Shown here in pieces: positions 1 through 8,495 of a stretch of 64,000 nt of DNA. The stretch is from NCBI RefSeq assembly GCF_008369915.1, contig NZ_VSRN01000001.1, forward strand, positions 3,840,501 to 3,904,500. Direction: 5' to 3'. The position numbers and the translations under genes are program-made. The first letter of the stretch is position 1, and the number at the start of each line of letters is the position of its first letter. Source of the DNA: Dyadobacter sp. UC 10 (GTDB lineage Bacteria; Bacteroidota; Bacteroidia; Cytophagales; Spirosomataceae). A model generated the notes under the pieces. The model searched no databases and was not told where the DNA came from. It saw nothing but the letters and a program-made list of their open reading frames with translations.

Positions 1-724
1 TTCCCGAATTCAAAACTTCCAGAAGCGCATTTTCATCCGTAGTACTTCCTCTTCCTACACTTGCGTACACACTGCCTTTTTTCATTTTGGTAAAAAACTC
101 TGCATTCGCAAAATGGGTAGCGGTGCCTGGTAAGGTGTTGATAACCAGATCTGCGTGCGGCAATGCTTCCAGTAATTCTTCGCGGCTGTGCAAATCTGCG
201 TCGGGCGAAGTACGCGCCATCATGTGCGTGGCACAGCCTAGTCCTTTCAAAATCGCATTCACCGCCTGGCCGATCGTTCCGGCGCCGAGCACGATCGTAT
301 TTTGCATATATAACAGTTTCAGGTCTGTCCGCAGTTTGCTACCCACCCATTCCGATTTTTGCTTCAATAAAGTAAGTGTATCCAGGCCGCGGTAAAGCGC
401 AAGTACGCCTCCCACGATGGTTTCGGCGCAGGGACGCGCGAACCAGTCGCCCATATTGGCCACTTTTACGTTGTCACGCAAAGGAATCGATGCATACTGA
501 TCGAAACCGGCGGAGTCGAGCTGCCAGAATTTCAGATTTTCCGGTGCATTACTGAACCAGCCTCCGGGTGGATTGCCGAGAATATAGTCGGCCTGTGCAA
601 AGTTGGCGCGTGCTTCTTCTTCGCTTGTGTCTTCTGTACGGTAATTGATAACGTGCTGCGACAAAGTTTCAGCAAGTTTGTCCCTTAATGCATTGTCCAG
701 TAAGGAGTGGCAATAAATGATCAT
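1..724 (-). CDS. D-isomer-specific 2-hydroxyacid dehydrogenase family protein (3' end cut by window)
   Basis: The minus strand is open from an ATG at 724 to the window edge, giving 241 codons of a longer protein that begins MIIYCHSLLD. Around residues 140-160 it has a Rossmann-type turn, VLGAGTIGQAVNAIL (GxGxxG), followed by LPHADLVINTLPGTATHF and MKKGSVYASVGRGS, the usual layout of the NAD-binding half of D-2-hydroxyacid dehydrogenases. The substrate cannot be told from sequence. The catalytic His/Glu region lies beyond the edge. The start is preceded by no clear Shine-Dalgarno sequence. It is probably the last gene of a minus-strand group that includes the HEAT-like gene 57 bp upstream. Confidence 0.85.
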   Translation of the reverse strand, partial: MIIYCHSLLDNALRDKLAETLSQHVINYRTEDTSEEEARANFAQADYILGNPPGGWFSNAPENLKFWQLDSAGFDQYASIPLRDNVKVANMGDWFARPCAETIVGGVLALYRGLDTLTLLKQKSEWVGSKLRTDLKLLYMQNTIVLGAGTIGQAVNAILKGLGCATHMMARTSPDADLHSREELLEALPHADLVINTLPGTATHFANAEFFTKMKKGSVYASVGRGSTTDENALLEVLNSG

Positions 725-780
725 TGTCTTTTTGGAAGTTTGAAAAAGCAAGGTAAAATGATTTCCCGGGATTTTTTAAG

Positions 781-1302
781 TTAAATGCGTGCCAGAATTT
801 TCCGGCCTCTGGAAATGAATGCCGGGCCTTCGTAATCCATCCGCTCCTCAATGGTATATCTGAGCTCATTTTTGATTTCCGGATAAATCAGCGAAAGATT
901 ATACAGGATAGTCAACGAAAACGCACGGATCGCAATGGCAGTTTGTTTGTCGAGAACATATTTAAAAGCAATATCGATCAGCTCGCCGTGGTACTCTTCC
1001 GGAATCGGAACATCTTCCAGGATGCGCGCACTATTGCGAAGTATGGCGTCGTGCACGTCGCTGCGGGCCAGCTGTTTTACCAATGTGCCAATGTAGGGTT
1101 CGATCAGCCAGGGACATTGCCTCGCAGCAATGCTAAGGCTATGCGCCGCACGCTGGGTTAGACGCTGATCGTCTGAAATAAAGCAGTTGAAAAGTTCATC
1201 AAATGCTTCTTCGGAAGTGCACGCGTGATCGGCAATCAGCGTCGCCTTTCTTTTCGACAGTTTTTCGTCAGCCAGCAGCTCGGTTTTGATATTCATTTCC
1301 AT
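781..1302 (-). CDS. HEAT-like alpha-helical repeat protein, hypothetical
   Basis: This is a 173-residue, mostly helical protein. The spacing of phrases such as DQRLTQRAAHSLSIAARQCP, DAILRNSARILEDVPIP and KQTAIAIRAFSLTILYNLS resembles HEAT/armadillo repeats of about 35-40 residues, so protein binding is likely but no partner can be named. The open frame extends to 1341, but that extension runs through the intrinsic terminator of fumC (1305-1344). The ATG at 1302 (MEMNIKTEL), or the second ATG at 1296, is therefore the better start. It lies just downstream of fumC on the same strand, so transcription depends on read-through or a promoter inside fumC. The function is unknown. Confidence 0.7.
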   Translation of the reverse strand: MEMNIKTELLADEKLSKRKATLIADHACTSEEAFDELFNCFISDDQRLTQRAAHSLSIAARQCPWLIEPYIGTLVKQLARSDVHDAILRNSARILEDVPIPEEYHGELIDIAFKYVLDKQTAIAIRAFSLTILYNLSLIYPEIKNELRYTIEERMDYEGPAFISRGRKILARI

Positions 1303-1304
1303 TA

Positions 1305-1344
1305 GAAAAAAACAAATGCTCCGGTCGGTAAAGCGGAGCATTTG
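1305..1344 (-). terminator. Intrinsic terminator of fumC
   Basis: Perfect 11-bp inverted repeat: 1313-1323 (caaatgctccg) pairs with 1334-1344 (cggagcatttg) around a 10-nt loop. In the minus-strand direction the stem is followed at once by a run of seven T (1304-1312 region). It lies 18 bp after the fumC stop codon and ends just before the start of the next minus-strand gene. Confidence 0.87.
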
Positions 1345-1362
1345 AACAGAAAAAGAATGAAT

Positions 1363-2763
1363 TTACTTGTTATCTCCTACCATATCCTCGGGCTTCACCC
1401 AGGCATCGAATTCCTCCGGGGTGAGGTAACCAAGTGAAACAGCCGTTTCTTTCAGGGTAGAGCCGTTTTTGTGAGCAGTTTGTGCGATTTCGGCAGCTTT
1501 GTAGTAACCAATTTTAGTATTCAATGCAGTCACCAGCATGAGCGAATTATTCACATGCTTTTTGATATTTTCATGCAGCGGCTCGATGCCCACTGCGCAG
1601 TTATCATTAAATGAAACACAAACATCGCCGATCAATCTTGCCGAATGCAGGAAGTTGTACGCCATCAAAGGTTTGAAAACATTCAGTTCAAAATGACCAT
1701 TTGAGCCGCCGATACCAATCGCTACGTCATTTCCCATTACCTGGGCTGCCACCATCGTCATAGCCTCGCACTGTGTCGGATTCACTTTTCCCGGCATGAT
1801 CGAGCTGCCGGGTTCGTTGTCAGGGATATGGATTTCACCAATTCCGGACCGGGGGCCGGAGGAAAGCATGCGGATATCGTTCCCGATCTTCATCAGGCTT
1901 ACTGCCACCGTTTTCAATGCACCGTGCGCTTCCACGATCGCATCGTGTGCGGCGAGTGCTTCAAATTTATTTTCGGCTGTCACGAAAGGCAGGCCGGTTA
2001 ATGTAGCAATATGTCGGGCTACGTCTTCCGAATATCCCTCGGGCGTATTGATACCGGTACCAACCGCTGTTCCGCCCAGCGCAAGTTCAGAAAGGTGCGC
2101 AAGCGTATTATAGATCGCGCGCAGGCCATGGTCCAGCTGGGAAGCATATCCTGAAAACTCCTGGCCGAGGGTAAGCGGGGTCGCATCCATAAAGTGGGTA
2201 CGGCCGATTTTGACCACATTCCTGAAAGCTTCCGATTTCGCTTTCAAAGTATCGCGCAGCTTGATAATGCCCGGAATCGTCACGTCAACCAGTATTTTGT
2301 ACGCCGCAATGTGCATGGCGGTCGGGTAGGTGTCATTGGACGATTGCGACTTGTTTACATCATCATTAGGGTGTAAAAATTTAGATTTATCAGCCAGGTC
2401 GCCGCCCTGCAATACATGACCACGGTAGGCGATGACTTCATTACAGTTCATGTTAGACTGGGTACCTGAGCCTGTTTGCCATACCACTAGCGGAAACTGG
2501 TCGTCGAGTTGCTCTGTCAGGATCTCGTCACAAACCTGTCCGATCAGGTCACTTTTTTCTTTTGGAAGAATGCCGGCTTCGTAATTGGTGATCGCCGCGG
2601 CTTTTTTCAGGTAAGCAAATGCTTTGATAATTTCTTTCGGCATTTTATTGATATCCTGCGCGATCGGGAAGTTCTGGATAGAGCGTTGCGTTTGGGCACC
2701 CCAATATACATGGGCAGGTACCTGCACTTCGCCCATCGTATCTTTTTCTATACGGTATTCCAT
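1363..2763 (-). CDS. fumC: Class II fumarate hydratase (fumarase C)
   Basis: The protein of 466 residues has the length of class II fumarases, which interconvert fumarate and (S)-malate in the TCA cycle without an iron-sulfur cluster. The family signature [13 protein letters not shown] is at about residue 318, preceded by the [18 protein letters not shown] segment of the flexible SS loop. The N-terminal [20 protein letters not shown] and the [10 protein letters not shown] block at about residue 100 are also typical. The ATG at 2763 gives the normal N-terminus [13 protein letters not shown]. The gene is divergent from the nagB-like gene across a 152-bp intergenic region and ends in a strong terminator. 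Confidence 0.97.
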   Translation of the reverse strand: MEYRIEKDTMGEVQVPAHVYWGAQTQRSIQNFPIAQDINKMPKEIIKAFAYLKKAAAITNYEAGILPKEKSDLIGQVCDEILTEQLDDQFPLVVWQTGSGTQSNMNCNEVIAYRGHVLQGGDLADKSKFLHPNDDVNKSQSSNDTYPTAMHIAAYKILVDVTIPGIIKLRDTLKAKSEAFRNVVKIGRTHFMDATPLTLGQEFSGYASQLDHGLRAIYNTLAHLSELALGGTAVGTGINTPEGYSEDVARHIATLTGLPFVTAENKFEALAAHDAIVEAHGALKTVAVSLMKIGNDIRMLSSGPRSGIGEIHIPDNEPGSSIMPGKVNPTQCEAMTMVAAQVMGNDVAIGIGGSNGHFELNVFKPLMAYNFLHSARLIGDVCVSFNDNCAVGIEPLHENIKKHVNNSLMLVTALNTKIGYYKAAEIAQTAHKNGSTLKETAVSLGYLTPEEFDAWVKPEDMVGDNK

Positions 2764-2915
2764 TTTATTTTTAGAAGTAGTAAAAAATGAATTGTCGATT
2801 GAAAGGTAAAGTTAGGTTCGGCAGGTTAGTTTTTAGTGTTTTTTAAAGATAAATGTTCACCACCTTGAAAAGAATGTTTAGATTGGAATGCTTTAAAAAT
2901 CAAGATTAGAACTCA

Positions 2916-3653
2916 ATGGTGCCCAAAATCAGCATTTATCCCGACTACAATTCCATGAGCCTTGCGGCTGCCGACCGTGTGATCACGCTTCTTGCAAAAA
3001 AACCGAACGCGGTAATTTGTCTACCTTCCGGAAGTACGCCGCTGGGTATGTTCCGGGCGCTGGCGGCTGCGAATCAGAAAGGAACGGTCGACTTTTCGCA
3101 ATGCATTTATATTGGTCTGGACGAATGGATCGGGCTTGGCGCCGATGATGACGGTAGCTGCCGCGACCTGCTCGACAGGGATTTTTTAAAGCCGATCGGC
3201 TTTCGTGAAAATCAAATCGTTTTTTTCGACGGAAAGGCAATCGATCCCGAAGCAGAATGCGTGCGGGTTAATAAAATCGTTGAAACCCTGGGCGGCCTGG
3301 ACCTGATCGTGCTTGGAATCGGTATGAACGGGCATCTGGCTTTGAATGAGCCTGGTACACCCTGGGACACCTACGCCCACATTTCGGAGCTCGACCCGCT
3401 GACTGCGGAAGTAGGGCAGAAATATTTCAAAAAAGCCACGCCGCTTACAAAAGGGATTACGGTCGGTGTCAGGCACATTCTGGAATCAAAAACGGCCATA
3501 TTGATCGGCTCCGGAGCTGCCAAAGCACCGGTAATCGCCCGCGCACTTGCATTCCCGGTAACAACCGCATTTCCTGCTACGGTATTACAAAATCACTTCA
3601 ATGCGGAGTTCATATTGGATGAAGAGGCTGGGAGTGAGATTGAAAAGCGATGA
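2916..3653 (+). CDS. Glucosamine-6-phosphate deaminase family protein (NagB-like)
   Basis: This 245-residue protein belongs to the NagB/6-phosphogluconolactonase fold. Visible motifs are the phosphate-binding CLPSGSTPLGMFRAL (about residue 35), the conserved GLDEWIGL (about 68) and the active-site GIGMNGHLALNEPG (about 137). NagB converts glucosamine-6-phosphate to fructose-6-phosphate plus ammonia in the cytosol. The window also carries nagA (45463-46572), the preceding step, but far away. It is slightly shorter than typical 260-270-residue NagB proteins, so a related sugar-phosphate isomerase is possible. The ATG start gives MVPKISIYPD. A hairpin follows the stop. Confidence 0.85.
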   Translation: MVPKISIYPDYNSMSLAAADRVITLLAKKPNAVICLPSGSTPLGMFRALAAANQKGTVDFSQCIYIGLDEWIGLGADDDGSCRDLLDRDFLKPIGFRENQIVFFDGKAIDPEAECVRVNKIVETLGGLDLIVLGIGMNGHLALNEPGTPWDTYAHISELDPLTAEVGQKYFKKATPLTKGITVGVRHILESKTAILIGSGAAKAPVIARALAFPVTTAFPATVLQNHFNAEFILDEEAGSEIEKR

Positions 3654-3654
3654 T

Positions 3655-3692
3655 AATGGGCTGCCAAGAATCACTTTTGAAGCCCATTATTT
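3655..3692 (+). terminator. Probable terminator after the nagB-like gene
   Basis: Inverted repeat 3655-3662 (aatgggct) / 3681-3688 (agcccatt), starting 2 bp after the stop codon and followed by a short T-rich stretch (attttc). The 18-nt loop is longer than usual, so confidence is moderate. Confidence 0.5.
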
Positions 3693-3825
3693 TCAGCTGA
3701 AAAAGATAAAATATCCGCCGCTAAATTGAATATTCCTCCATTTCACTTAAATCAGCCCGGTTTCTCCGACGCCTGGATTTTCAATTTAAATTTGGGCTGT
3801 TCTTTGTGAACGCCCGTCAATCGGG

Positions 3826-4048
3826 GTAGCGGTTTTGCTTTTGGAACCCTCATCCAATACCAGCAAACTAAAAAGGAACCGTGTGCAAATCACGGGCAGT
3901 CGTGCTACTGTAAATATCAGCTCCGGGTTTTTCCGAAACAGGTTTTTGCCCAGGTGTCCCATTGTTGTAAATGAGAAAGCTTAACAGCCAGAACATTTCG
4001 ACGAGAAGGGCGGCGAAAATTGATATAAGCCAGGAGACTTGCCGCTAC
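3826..4048 (+). ncRNA. Cobalamin (B12) riboswitch aptamer upstream of metE
   Basis: The highly conserved B12 box is present at 4029-4043 (gccaggagacttgcc; common form gccaggagacctgcc). The upstream core is at about 3872-3911 (aaaaggaacc, gtgtgcaaatcac, gggcagtcgtgctactgt). The closing helix is visible as 3826-3832 (gtagcgg) pairing with 4042-4048 (ccgctac). A further 190 nt separate the aptamer from metE, and these would hold the expression platform, whose fold I cannot assign. Cobalamin riboswitches before metE are well known: B12 binding lowers MetE when the cobalamin-dependent MetH can work. MetH is encoded at 16600-20424. Confidence 0.92.
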
Positions 4049-4238
4049 TCTCAATGGCTATTCTCTCACGATCGGAGGCTGGTCAGGCATTGATTTACCA
4101 TGCATATTATCGAAAATGATCCGGCGCAATCGCTGTCAGCCAGTCCGGGTTTACCTTCGCCTATGTTACGTACTGATCTCAGGAGCAGGATGGGGGGTGT
4201 TTTCAAAGGGTTTTTACTAACTCTTTAACACTAGTATT

Positions 4239-6551
4239 ATGTTGTCACACAATCTGGGCTACCCGCGCATCGGGAGCCGCCGCGAGCTGAAAAGAGCCAG
4301 CGAAAAGTTCTGGTCAGGCAAAATTGACCGGGAAGAGCTGCAGAAAGTAGCCCGCAAAATCCGCCACGAAAACTGGGAGACTCAAAGAGCAGCCGGAATC
4401 GGGCTGATCCCTTCCAATGATTTCTCCCTCTACGATCAGGTACTCGACATGTCGCTCACAGTGGGCGCAATTCCGGAACGATATCACCAGTTAATAGATG
4501 GAAAATCCAACAAGGAACTTGATCTCTATTACGCAATGGCGCGTGGCTACCAGCGTGGCGGACTGGATCTGAATGCGATGGAAATGACAAAATGGTTTGA
4601 TACCAATTATCACTATCTGGTTCCTGAATTTGTTAAAAATCAGCAGTTTAGGATATATTCGGAAAAGGTATTCCTGGAATTTGAAGATGCATTGCAAAAA
4701 GGCATTTTAACCAAGCCTGTGCTGCTCGGGCCGGTTACTTATCTTTTGCTGGGAAAAGAAAAAGAGGAAGGTTTTGAAAAAATTGATCTACTGGAAAACC
4801 TGCTGCCGGTATACACATCTATATTAAAAGAACTATACTCCCGCGGCGCACAATGGGTACAGCTAGACGAACCTGCATTGGTACTGGATTTGACCGAGAA
4901 GCAAAAACATGCATATGAAATTGCTTATGCGACGATCAGGAAGTCGGTGCCGAAATTGAAGATCCTCGTCGCGACTTATTTCGGCGCACTGGAAGATAAC
5001 CTGCCTACCGCTGCCAAGCTGCCCGTCGATGCGCTGCATATTGACCTGACCAGGGGCGAAAGCTCGCTTTCTGCATTGTTGAAGCATGAAGACTTTGCCC
5101 ATTCAACCCGCCAACTTTCGCTGGGCGTAGTCGATGGACGGAATATCTGGAAAAACAACTATCGTAAATCGCTGGACTTCATTTCCCAGGCCATCCATGT
5201 ACTTGGAGAAGATCGGCTGATGATCGCGCCATCATCATCTTTACTGCATAGTCCCTGTGACCTTGACTTCGAACAGGACGAAATTATATTGACGCCGGAG
5301 ATTAAAAACTGGATGTCATTTGCCAAACAAAAACTGGCAGAAGTGGTGGAAATATGCCGATTAGCGGGTACTGACTTGCTTTTGGACGATGCTTTTATCG
5401 AAAACCAGAATGCAATAGAAAGCAGGAGGGAGTCGCCGCTCATTCACAAGCCGCACGTGAAGACCCGGCTGACAGCAGTGAAGGAAGCTGATCTCAACAG
5501 GCAAAATAACTTCGAAATAAGACAGCAGATCCAGTTAGAAAAACTGAAACTCCCATTGTTCCCTTCCACTACAATCGGATCATTTCCTCAAACCGACGAA
5601 GTCCGCCTGCTTCGTGCCAACCTGAAAAAGAACGAATTAACATTGGAACAATACGAAGTCCGCATTCGGGAGGAAATCGTGAGCTCACTGCGCTGGCAGG
5701 AAGAATTGGGCATTGATGTGCTTGTTCACGGAGAATTTGAACGGAATGATATGGTCGAGTATTTCGGCGAGCGCCTTTCCGGGTTCGCTTTTACCCAAAA
5801 TGGCTGGGTACAGAGTTACGGAAGCCGCTGCGTGAAGCCGCCGGTGATTTATGGTGATGTGGAAAGACCGGAGCCGATGACCGTGAAGTGGTCGGCATTT
5901 GCGCAGGCGAATTCTCAAAAACTGGTAAAAGGAATGCTGACTGGCCCGGTTACCATTTTGCAGTGGTCTTTCGTACGCGACGATCAGCCGAGGAAAGATA
6001 CTGCATTCCAGATCGGACTGGCGATCCGTGACGAAGTGGTTGATCTTGAAAAAGCGGGTATCAGGGTAATACAGATCGACGAGCCGGCGATCCGTGAGGG
6101 GCTGCCTTTGCGAAAAACAAATTGGTCTGCTTACCTGAAATGGGCGGTAGATGCATTCAGGCTGAGTGCGGCCGGCGTGGCCGATCAGACTCAGATCCAC
6201 ACGCATATGTGTTATTCGGAGTTTAATGATATTATCGATTCTATTGCGGCCATGGATGCGGATGTGATTACGATTGAAACTTCCCGCTCGCAAATGGAGC
6301 TGCTGGATGCCTTTGCCAGCTTCAGTTACCCTAACGAAATCGGGCCTGGCGTGTATGACATCCACTCCCCCCGCGTCCCGACCGTCGATGAAATGGTATT
6401 ACTGCTTGAAAAAGCATTAAAAGTGATACCGGCACGCAATCTGTGGGTAAATCCGGACTGCGGCCTCAAAACCAGAAAGTGGCCCGAAACGGAAGCCGCT
6501 TTGCGAAACATGATATCAGCGGCTAACTTGCTGCGGGAAGGCGTCAAGTAG
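4239..6551 (+). CDS. metE: Cobalamin-independent methionine synthase (MetE)
   Basis: The 770-residue protein has the full two-barrel MetE length. The N-terminal barrel starts LGYPRIGSRRELKRASEKFW, and the C-terminal catalytic barrel starts near residue 445 (FPSTTIGSFPQTDEVR). The zinc ligands are visible: HTHMCYSEFND (His and Cys, about 654-658), ITIETSRS (Glu, about 680) and NPDCGLKTRKWPE (Cys, about 740). It transfers a methyl group from 5-methyltetrahydropteroyl-polyglutamate to homocysteine in the cytosol. It sits behind a cobalamin riboswitch (3826-4048), so it is expected to be expressed when B12 is scarce. A 50-bp tandem repeat array begins directly after its stop codon. Confidence 0.97.
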   Translation: MLSHNLGYPRIGSRRELKRASEKFWSGKIDREELQKVARKIRHENWETQRAAGIGLIPSNDFSLYDQVLDMSLTVGAIPERYHQLIDGKSNKELDLYYAMARGYQRGGLDLNAMEMTKWFDTNYHYLVPEFVKNQQFRIYSEKVFLEFEDALQKGILTKPVLLGPVTYLLLGKEKEEGFEKIDLLENLLPVYTSILKELYSRGAQWVQLDEPALVLDLTEKQKHAYEIAYATIRKSVPKLKILVATYFGALEDNLPTAAKLPVDALHIDLTRGESSLSALLKHEDFAHSTRQLSLGVVDGRNIWKNNYRKSLDFISQAIHVLGEDRLMIAPSSSLLHSPCDLDFEQDEIILTPEIKNWMSFAKQKLAEVVEICRLAGTDLLLDDAFIENQNAIESRRESPLIHKPHVKTRLTAVKEADLNRQNNFEIRQQIQLEKLKLPLFPSTTIGSFPQTDEVRLLRANLKKNELTLEQYEVRIREEIVSSLRWQEELGIDVLVHGEFERNDMVEYFGERLSGFAFTQNGWVQSYGSRCVKPPVIYGDVERPEPMTVKWSAFAQANSQKLVKGMLTGPVTILQWSFVRDDQPRKDTAFQIGLAIRDEVVDLEKAGIRVIQIDEPAIREGLPLRKTNWSAYLKWAVDAFRLSAAGVADQTQIHTHMCYSEFNDIIDSIAAMDADVITIETSRSQMELLDAFASFSYPNEIGPGVYDIHSPRVPTVDEMVLLLEKALKVIPARNLWVNPDCGLKTRKWPETEAALRNMISAANLLREGVK

Positions 6552-6735
6552 TTGGAAATTGTTCAGAGTGGTTCGGAATAGTTTGGGATTGTTCGGGGTA
6601 ATTGGAAATTGTTCAGAGTGGTTCGGAATAGTTTGGGACTGTTCGGGGTAAATGGAAATCGTTCAGAGTGGTTCGGAATTGTTCAGGATTGTTCGGGGTA
6701 ATTGGAAATCGTTCAGAGTGGTTCGGGATATTACG
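6552..6735 (+). repeat. Tandem repeat array: 50-bp units made of 10-bp subunits
   Basis: Four consecutive units start at 6552, 6602, 6652 and 6702 with an exact 50-bp period; the last is partial. Each unit is itself five 10-bp subunits close to gttcggaatt (for example gttcagagtg, gttcggaata, gtttgggatt, gttcggggta). The array begins on the base after the metE stop codon. The period is not a multiple of three and the repeat has no coding look, so the open frame that crosses it (6652-6882) is not a credible gene. Confidence 0.9.
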
Positions 6736-6764
6736 AGGCTGTTTAAGATATCAATATTAATACA

Positions 6765-6926
6765 CGTCCAAACCGCCTCGAACCACCGAGACACATCAAA
6801 CAACTCCGAACAATCTCGAACCAAACTACCGAACAACTTCAAACCACCTCAAACCACCCCAAACTATTCCGAACAACACTGAACCAAGTTAAGCCACCCC
6901 GTACACCCCAAATAACCACCAACACC
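6765..6926 (+). repeat. Opposite-sense 10-bp repeats facing the metE-downstream array
   Basis: From about 6765 to the start codon of the next gene the sequence is a degenerate 10-bp-phased array on the opposite strand sense. Its subunits are near tccgaacaac (for example ctcgaaccaa, ttcaaaccac, cccaaactat, tccgaacaac), complementary to the gttcgga subunits at 6552-6735. The two halves are separated by an AT-rich spacer (about 6736-6764). Transcribed as one RNA they could fold into a long imperfect hairpin. The origin and role are unknown. Confidence 0.8.
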
Positions 6927-7313
6927 TTGAACTTAGAAGAAAAAATTACTGCTTCGGAAACGCGCGTTTTTAAGACGGTTTTTCCAAATAATACCAATCA
7001 CTACGATACCCTTTTCGGAGGTACTGCTTTGTCGATGATGGACGAAGTGGCATTTATTGCGGCCACCCGTTTTTCCAGGCTCAGATGTGTGACTGTCTCT
7101 TCTGACCGCATTGATTTCACGCACCCTATTCCTGCCGGGACGATCATCGAGCTGGTCGGAAGGGTGGAAACCGTAGGTAATACCAGCATGAAGGTACGCG
7201 TCGATATTTTTGTAGAGAAAATGTACGAAGAGGGCCGGGAGAAAGCAGTTACGGGCATTTTTACGTTTGTAGCGCTGGACGAGGATCACAAGCCAGTGAA
7301 AATTTTAAGCTAA
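6927..7313 (+). CDS. Acyl-CoA thioesterase, hotdog fold (YciA/BACH-like)
   Basis: The protein of 128 residues contains the acyl-CoA hydrolase pattern NHYDTLFGGTALSMMDEVAFIAA (residues 23-45 region) followed by VTVSSDRIDFTHPIPAGTIIELVGRV, typical of cytosolic hotdog acyl-CoA thioesterases that release free fatty acid and CoA. The conserved Asp of MDEVAF is present. No ATG is available before residue 37, so the TTG at 6927 (MNLEEKITASE) is chosen. The frame stays open upstream through the repeat tail, so the exact start is uncertain. The repeat array runs right up to this start codon, so the leader RNA would carry it. Confidence 0.88.
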   Translation: MNLEEKITASETRVFKTVFPNNTNHYDTLFGGTALSMMDEVAFIAATRFSRLRCVTVSSDRIDFTHPIPAGTIIELVGRVETVGNTSMKVRVDIFVEKMYEEGREKAVTGIFTFVALDEDHKPVKILS

Positions 7314-7358
7314 CTTTTTACTAATTAATCACGTTCTTTGGTGTGTTATAATGGACAC

Positions 7359-8495
7359 ATGCAGAAGCAGCAGGAGTATATTTCTCAACTTGACGGGTTA
7401 CGGGCATTTGCGGTTGCCCTCGTGGTTTTGTTTCACTGGTTCCCAGAAGGCGAGGGAATTAACGTTATCGCAAATGGCCCGGTTGGCGTTACTTTGTTCT
7501 TTGTTCTGAGCGGTTTTCTGATCACCCGCATTCTTCTTGCTAACCGGAACCATCTTGCTGAGCACGGACTTGGGGCTACTTACAAAACCTTCATGTTTCG
7601 CAGGATCCTGCGCATTTTTCCGCTCTATTATCTGACGCTGCTCGTTATCTGGTGCATTCAGTATATTGATTTTATACCGCAGGTTCCCAGTCGGTTATAC
7701 GATTATCCGCTGTACTATGTGCTATATATTTCCAATTTTCTGATCGAAAAATTGCACGACTGGTCGGATGTTCTTTCCCCTTTCTGGTCACTGGCCGTGG
7801 AAGAACAATTTTATATAATCTGGCCTTTTGTGGTACTTACAGTCCCGCAAAGGTTTTTAAAAGGTACATTAATAGGTACCGTAGTTCTTGGTATTGCTTC
7901 GAGAGGGGTTCTCGCAACACTGGGGTATAGCGACGGCGTTTTGATGCCAACCTGCCTGGATGCTTTCGGGCTTGGCGGGATCTGGGCTTATGTCAGTTAT
8001 TATGATAAATCCGTCGAGAAATTCCTGAAAATCCTGAATGTACTCGCGATCTTAGGTTTAGCTGTTTTTGTGTATATATGTTTGAATAACACAGATTCGT
8101 GGCTGAAAACGTTGTTTTTCAGAACATCTATGTCATTATTTTGCCTTTATCTGGTTGCCCGCGCCAGCTATAAGAAAGGGTTTCCTTCAGTGATCGGCAG
8201 CATACTGGACAATGGATTTATGCGTCATATCGGGCGGATCAGCTATGGTCTGTATGTTTACCATATGCTGGTACCCACGCTTGTAGTACCCTTTATCATT
8301 AAGTTTCTGCACCGCTTTCTGCACATTACCCTCACATTTTCCGAGAACTCCCTGAAAATGGTAAGCCTCGTTGTCCTGGTTTTGCTGGCGACGGTTTCTT
8401 GGTATTTATTTGAAAATCCGTTTATCAGGCTGAAACGCTATTTTCAGCTGAGCCGCGTGAAACGAACGCCAAGTATCAGCCCCATTTCAAAATAA
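7359..8495 (+). CDS. Acyltransferase 3 family membrane protein
   Basis: This 378-residue integral membrane protein has the acyltransferase-3 opening ISQLDGLRAFAVALVVLFHW with the catalytic-type His in TM1, then GPVGVTLFFVLSGFLITRILL and the RRILRIFPLYYL block, followed by about eight more hydrophobic segments. The family O-acylates sugars or lipids at the inner membrane. The frame opens at a TTG (7338), but the ATG at 7359 (MQKQQEYISQ) fits the family better. It follows the thioesterase by 45 bp and precedes the carbamoyltransferase cassette by 443 bp. A second member of the family is at 47551-48600. The acceptor is unknown. Confidence 0.9.
   Translation: MQKQQEYISQLDGLRAFAVALVVLFHWFPEGEGINVIANGPVGVTLFFVLSGFLITRILLANRNHLAEHGLGATYKTFMFRRILRIFPLYYLTLLVIWCIQYIDFIPQVPSRLYDYPLYYVLYISNFLIEKLHDWSDVLSPFWSLAVEEQFYIIWPFVVLTVPQRFLKGTLIGTVVLGIASRGVLATLGYSDGVLMPTCLDAFGLGGIWAYVSYYDKSVEKFLKILNVLAILGLAVFVYICLNNTDSWLKTLFFRTSMSLFCLYLVARASYKKGFPSVIGSILDNGFMRHIGRISYGLYVYHMLVPTLVVPFIIKFLHRFLHITLTFSENSLKMVSLVVLVLLATVSWYLFENPFIRLKRYFQLSRVKRTPSISPISK

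Noticed and set aside
5685-6365. 226-codon minus-strand frame within metE
   Set aside because: It is antisense to the conserved catalytic barrel of metE and has no domain match.
6652-6882. Open frame of 76 codons across the repeat array
   Set aside because: It spans both halves of the 10-bp repeat array, has no family match, and its composition simply reflects the repeats.
6552-6926. Possible CRISPR array
   Set aside because: The units are contiguous with no unique spacers and no cas genes are present.
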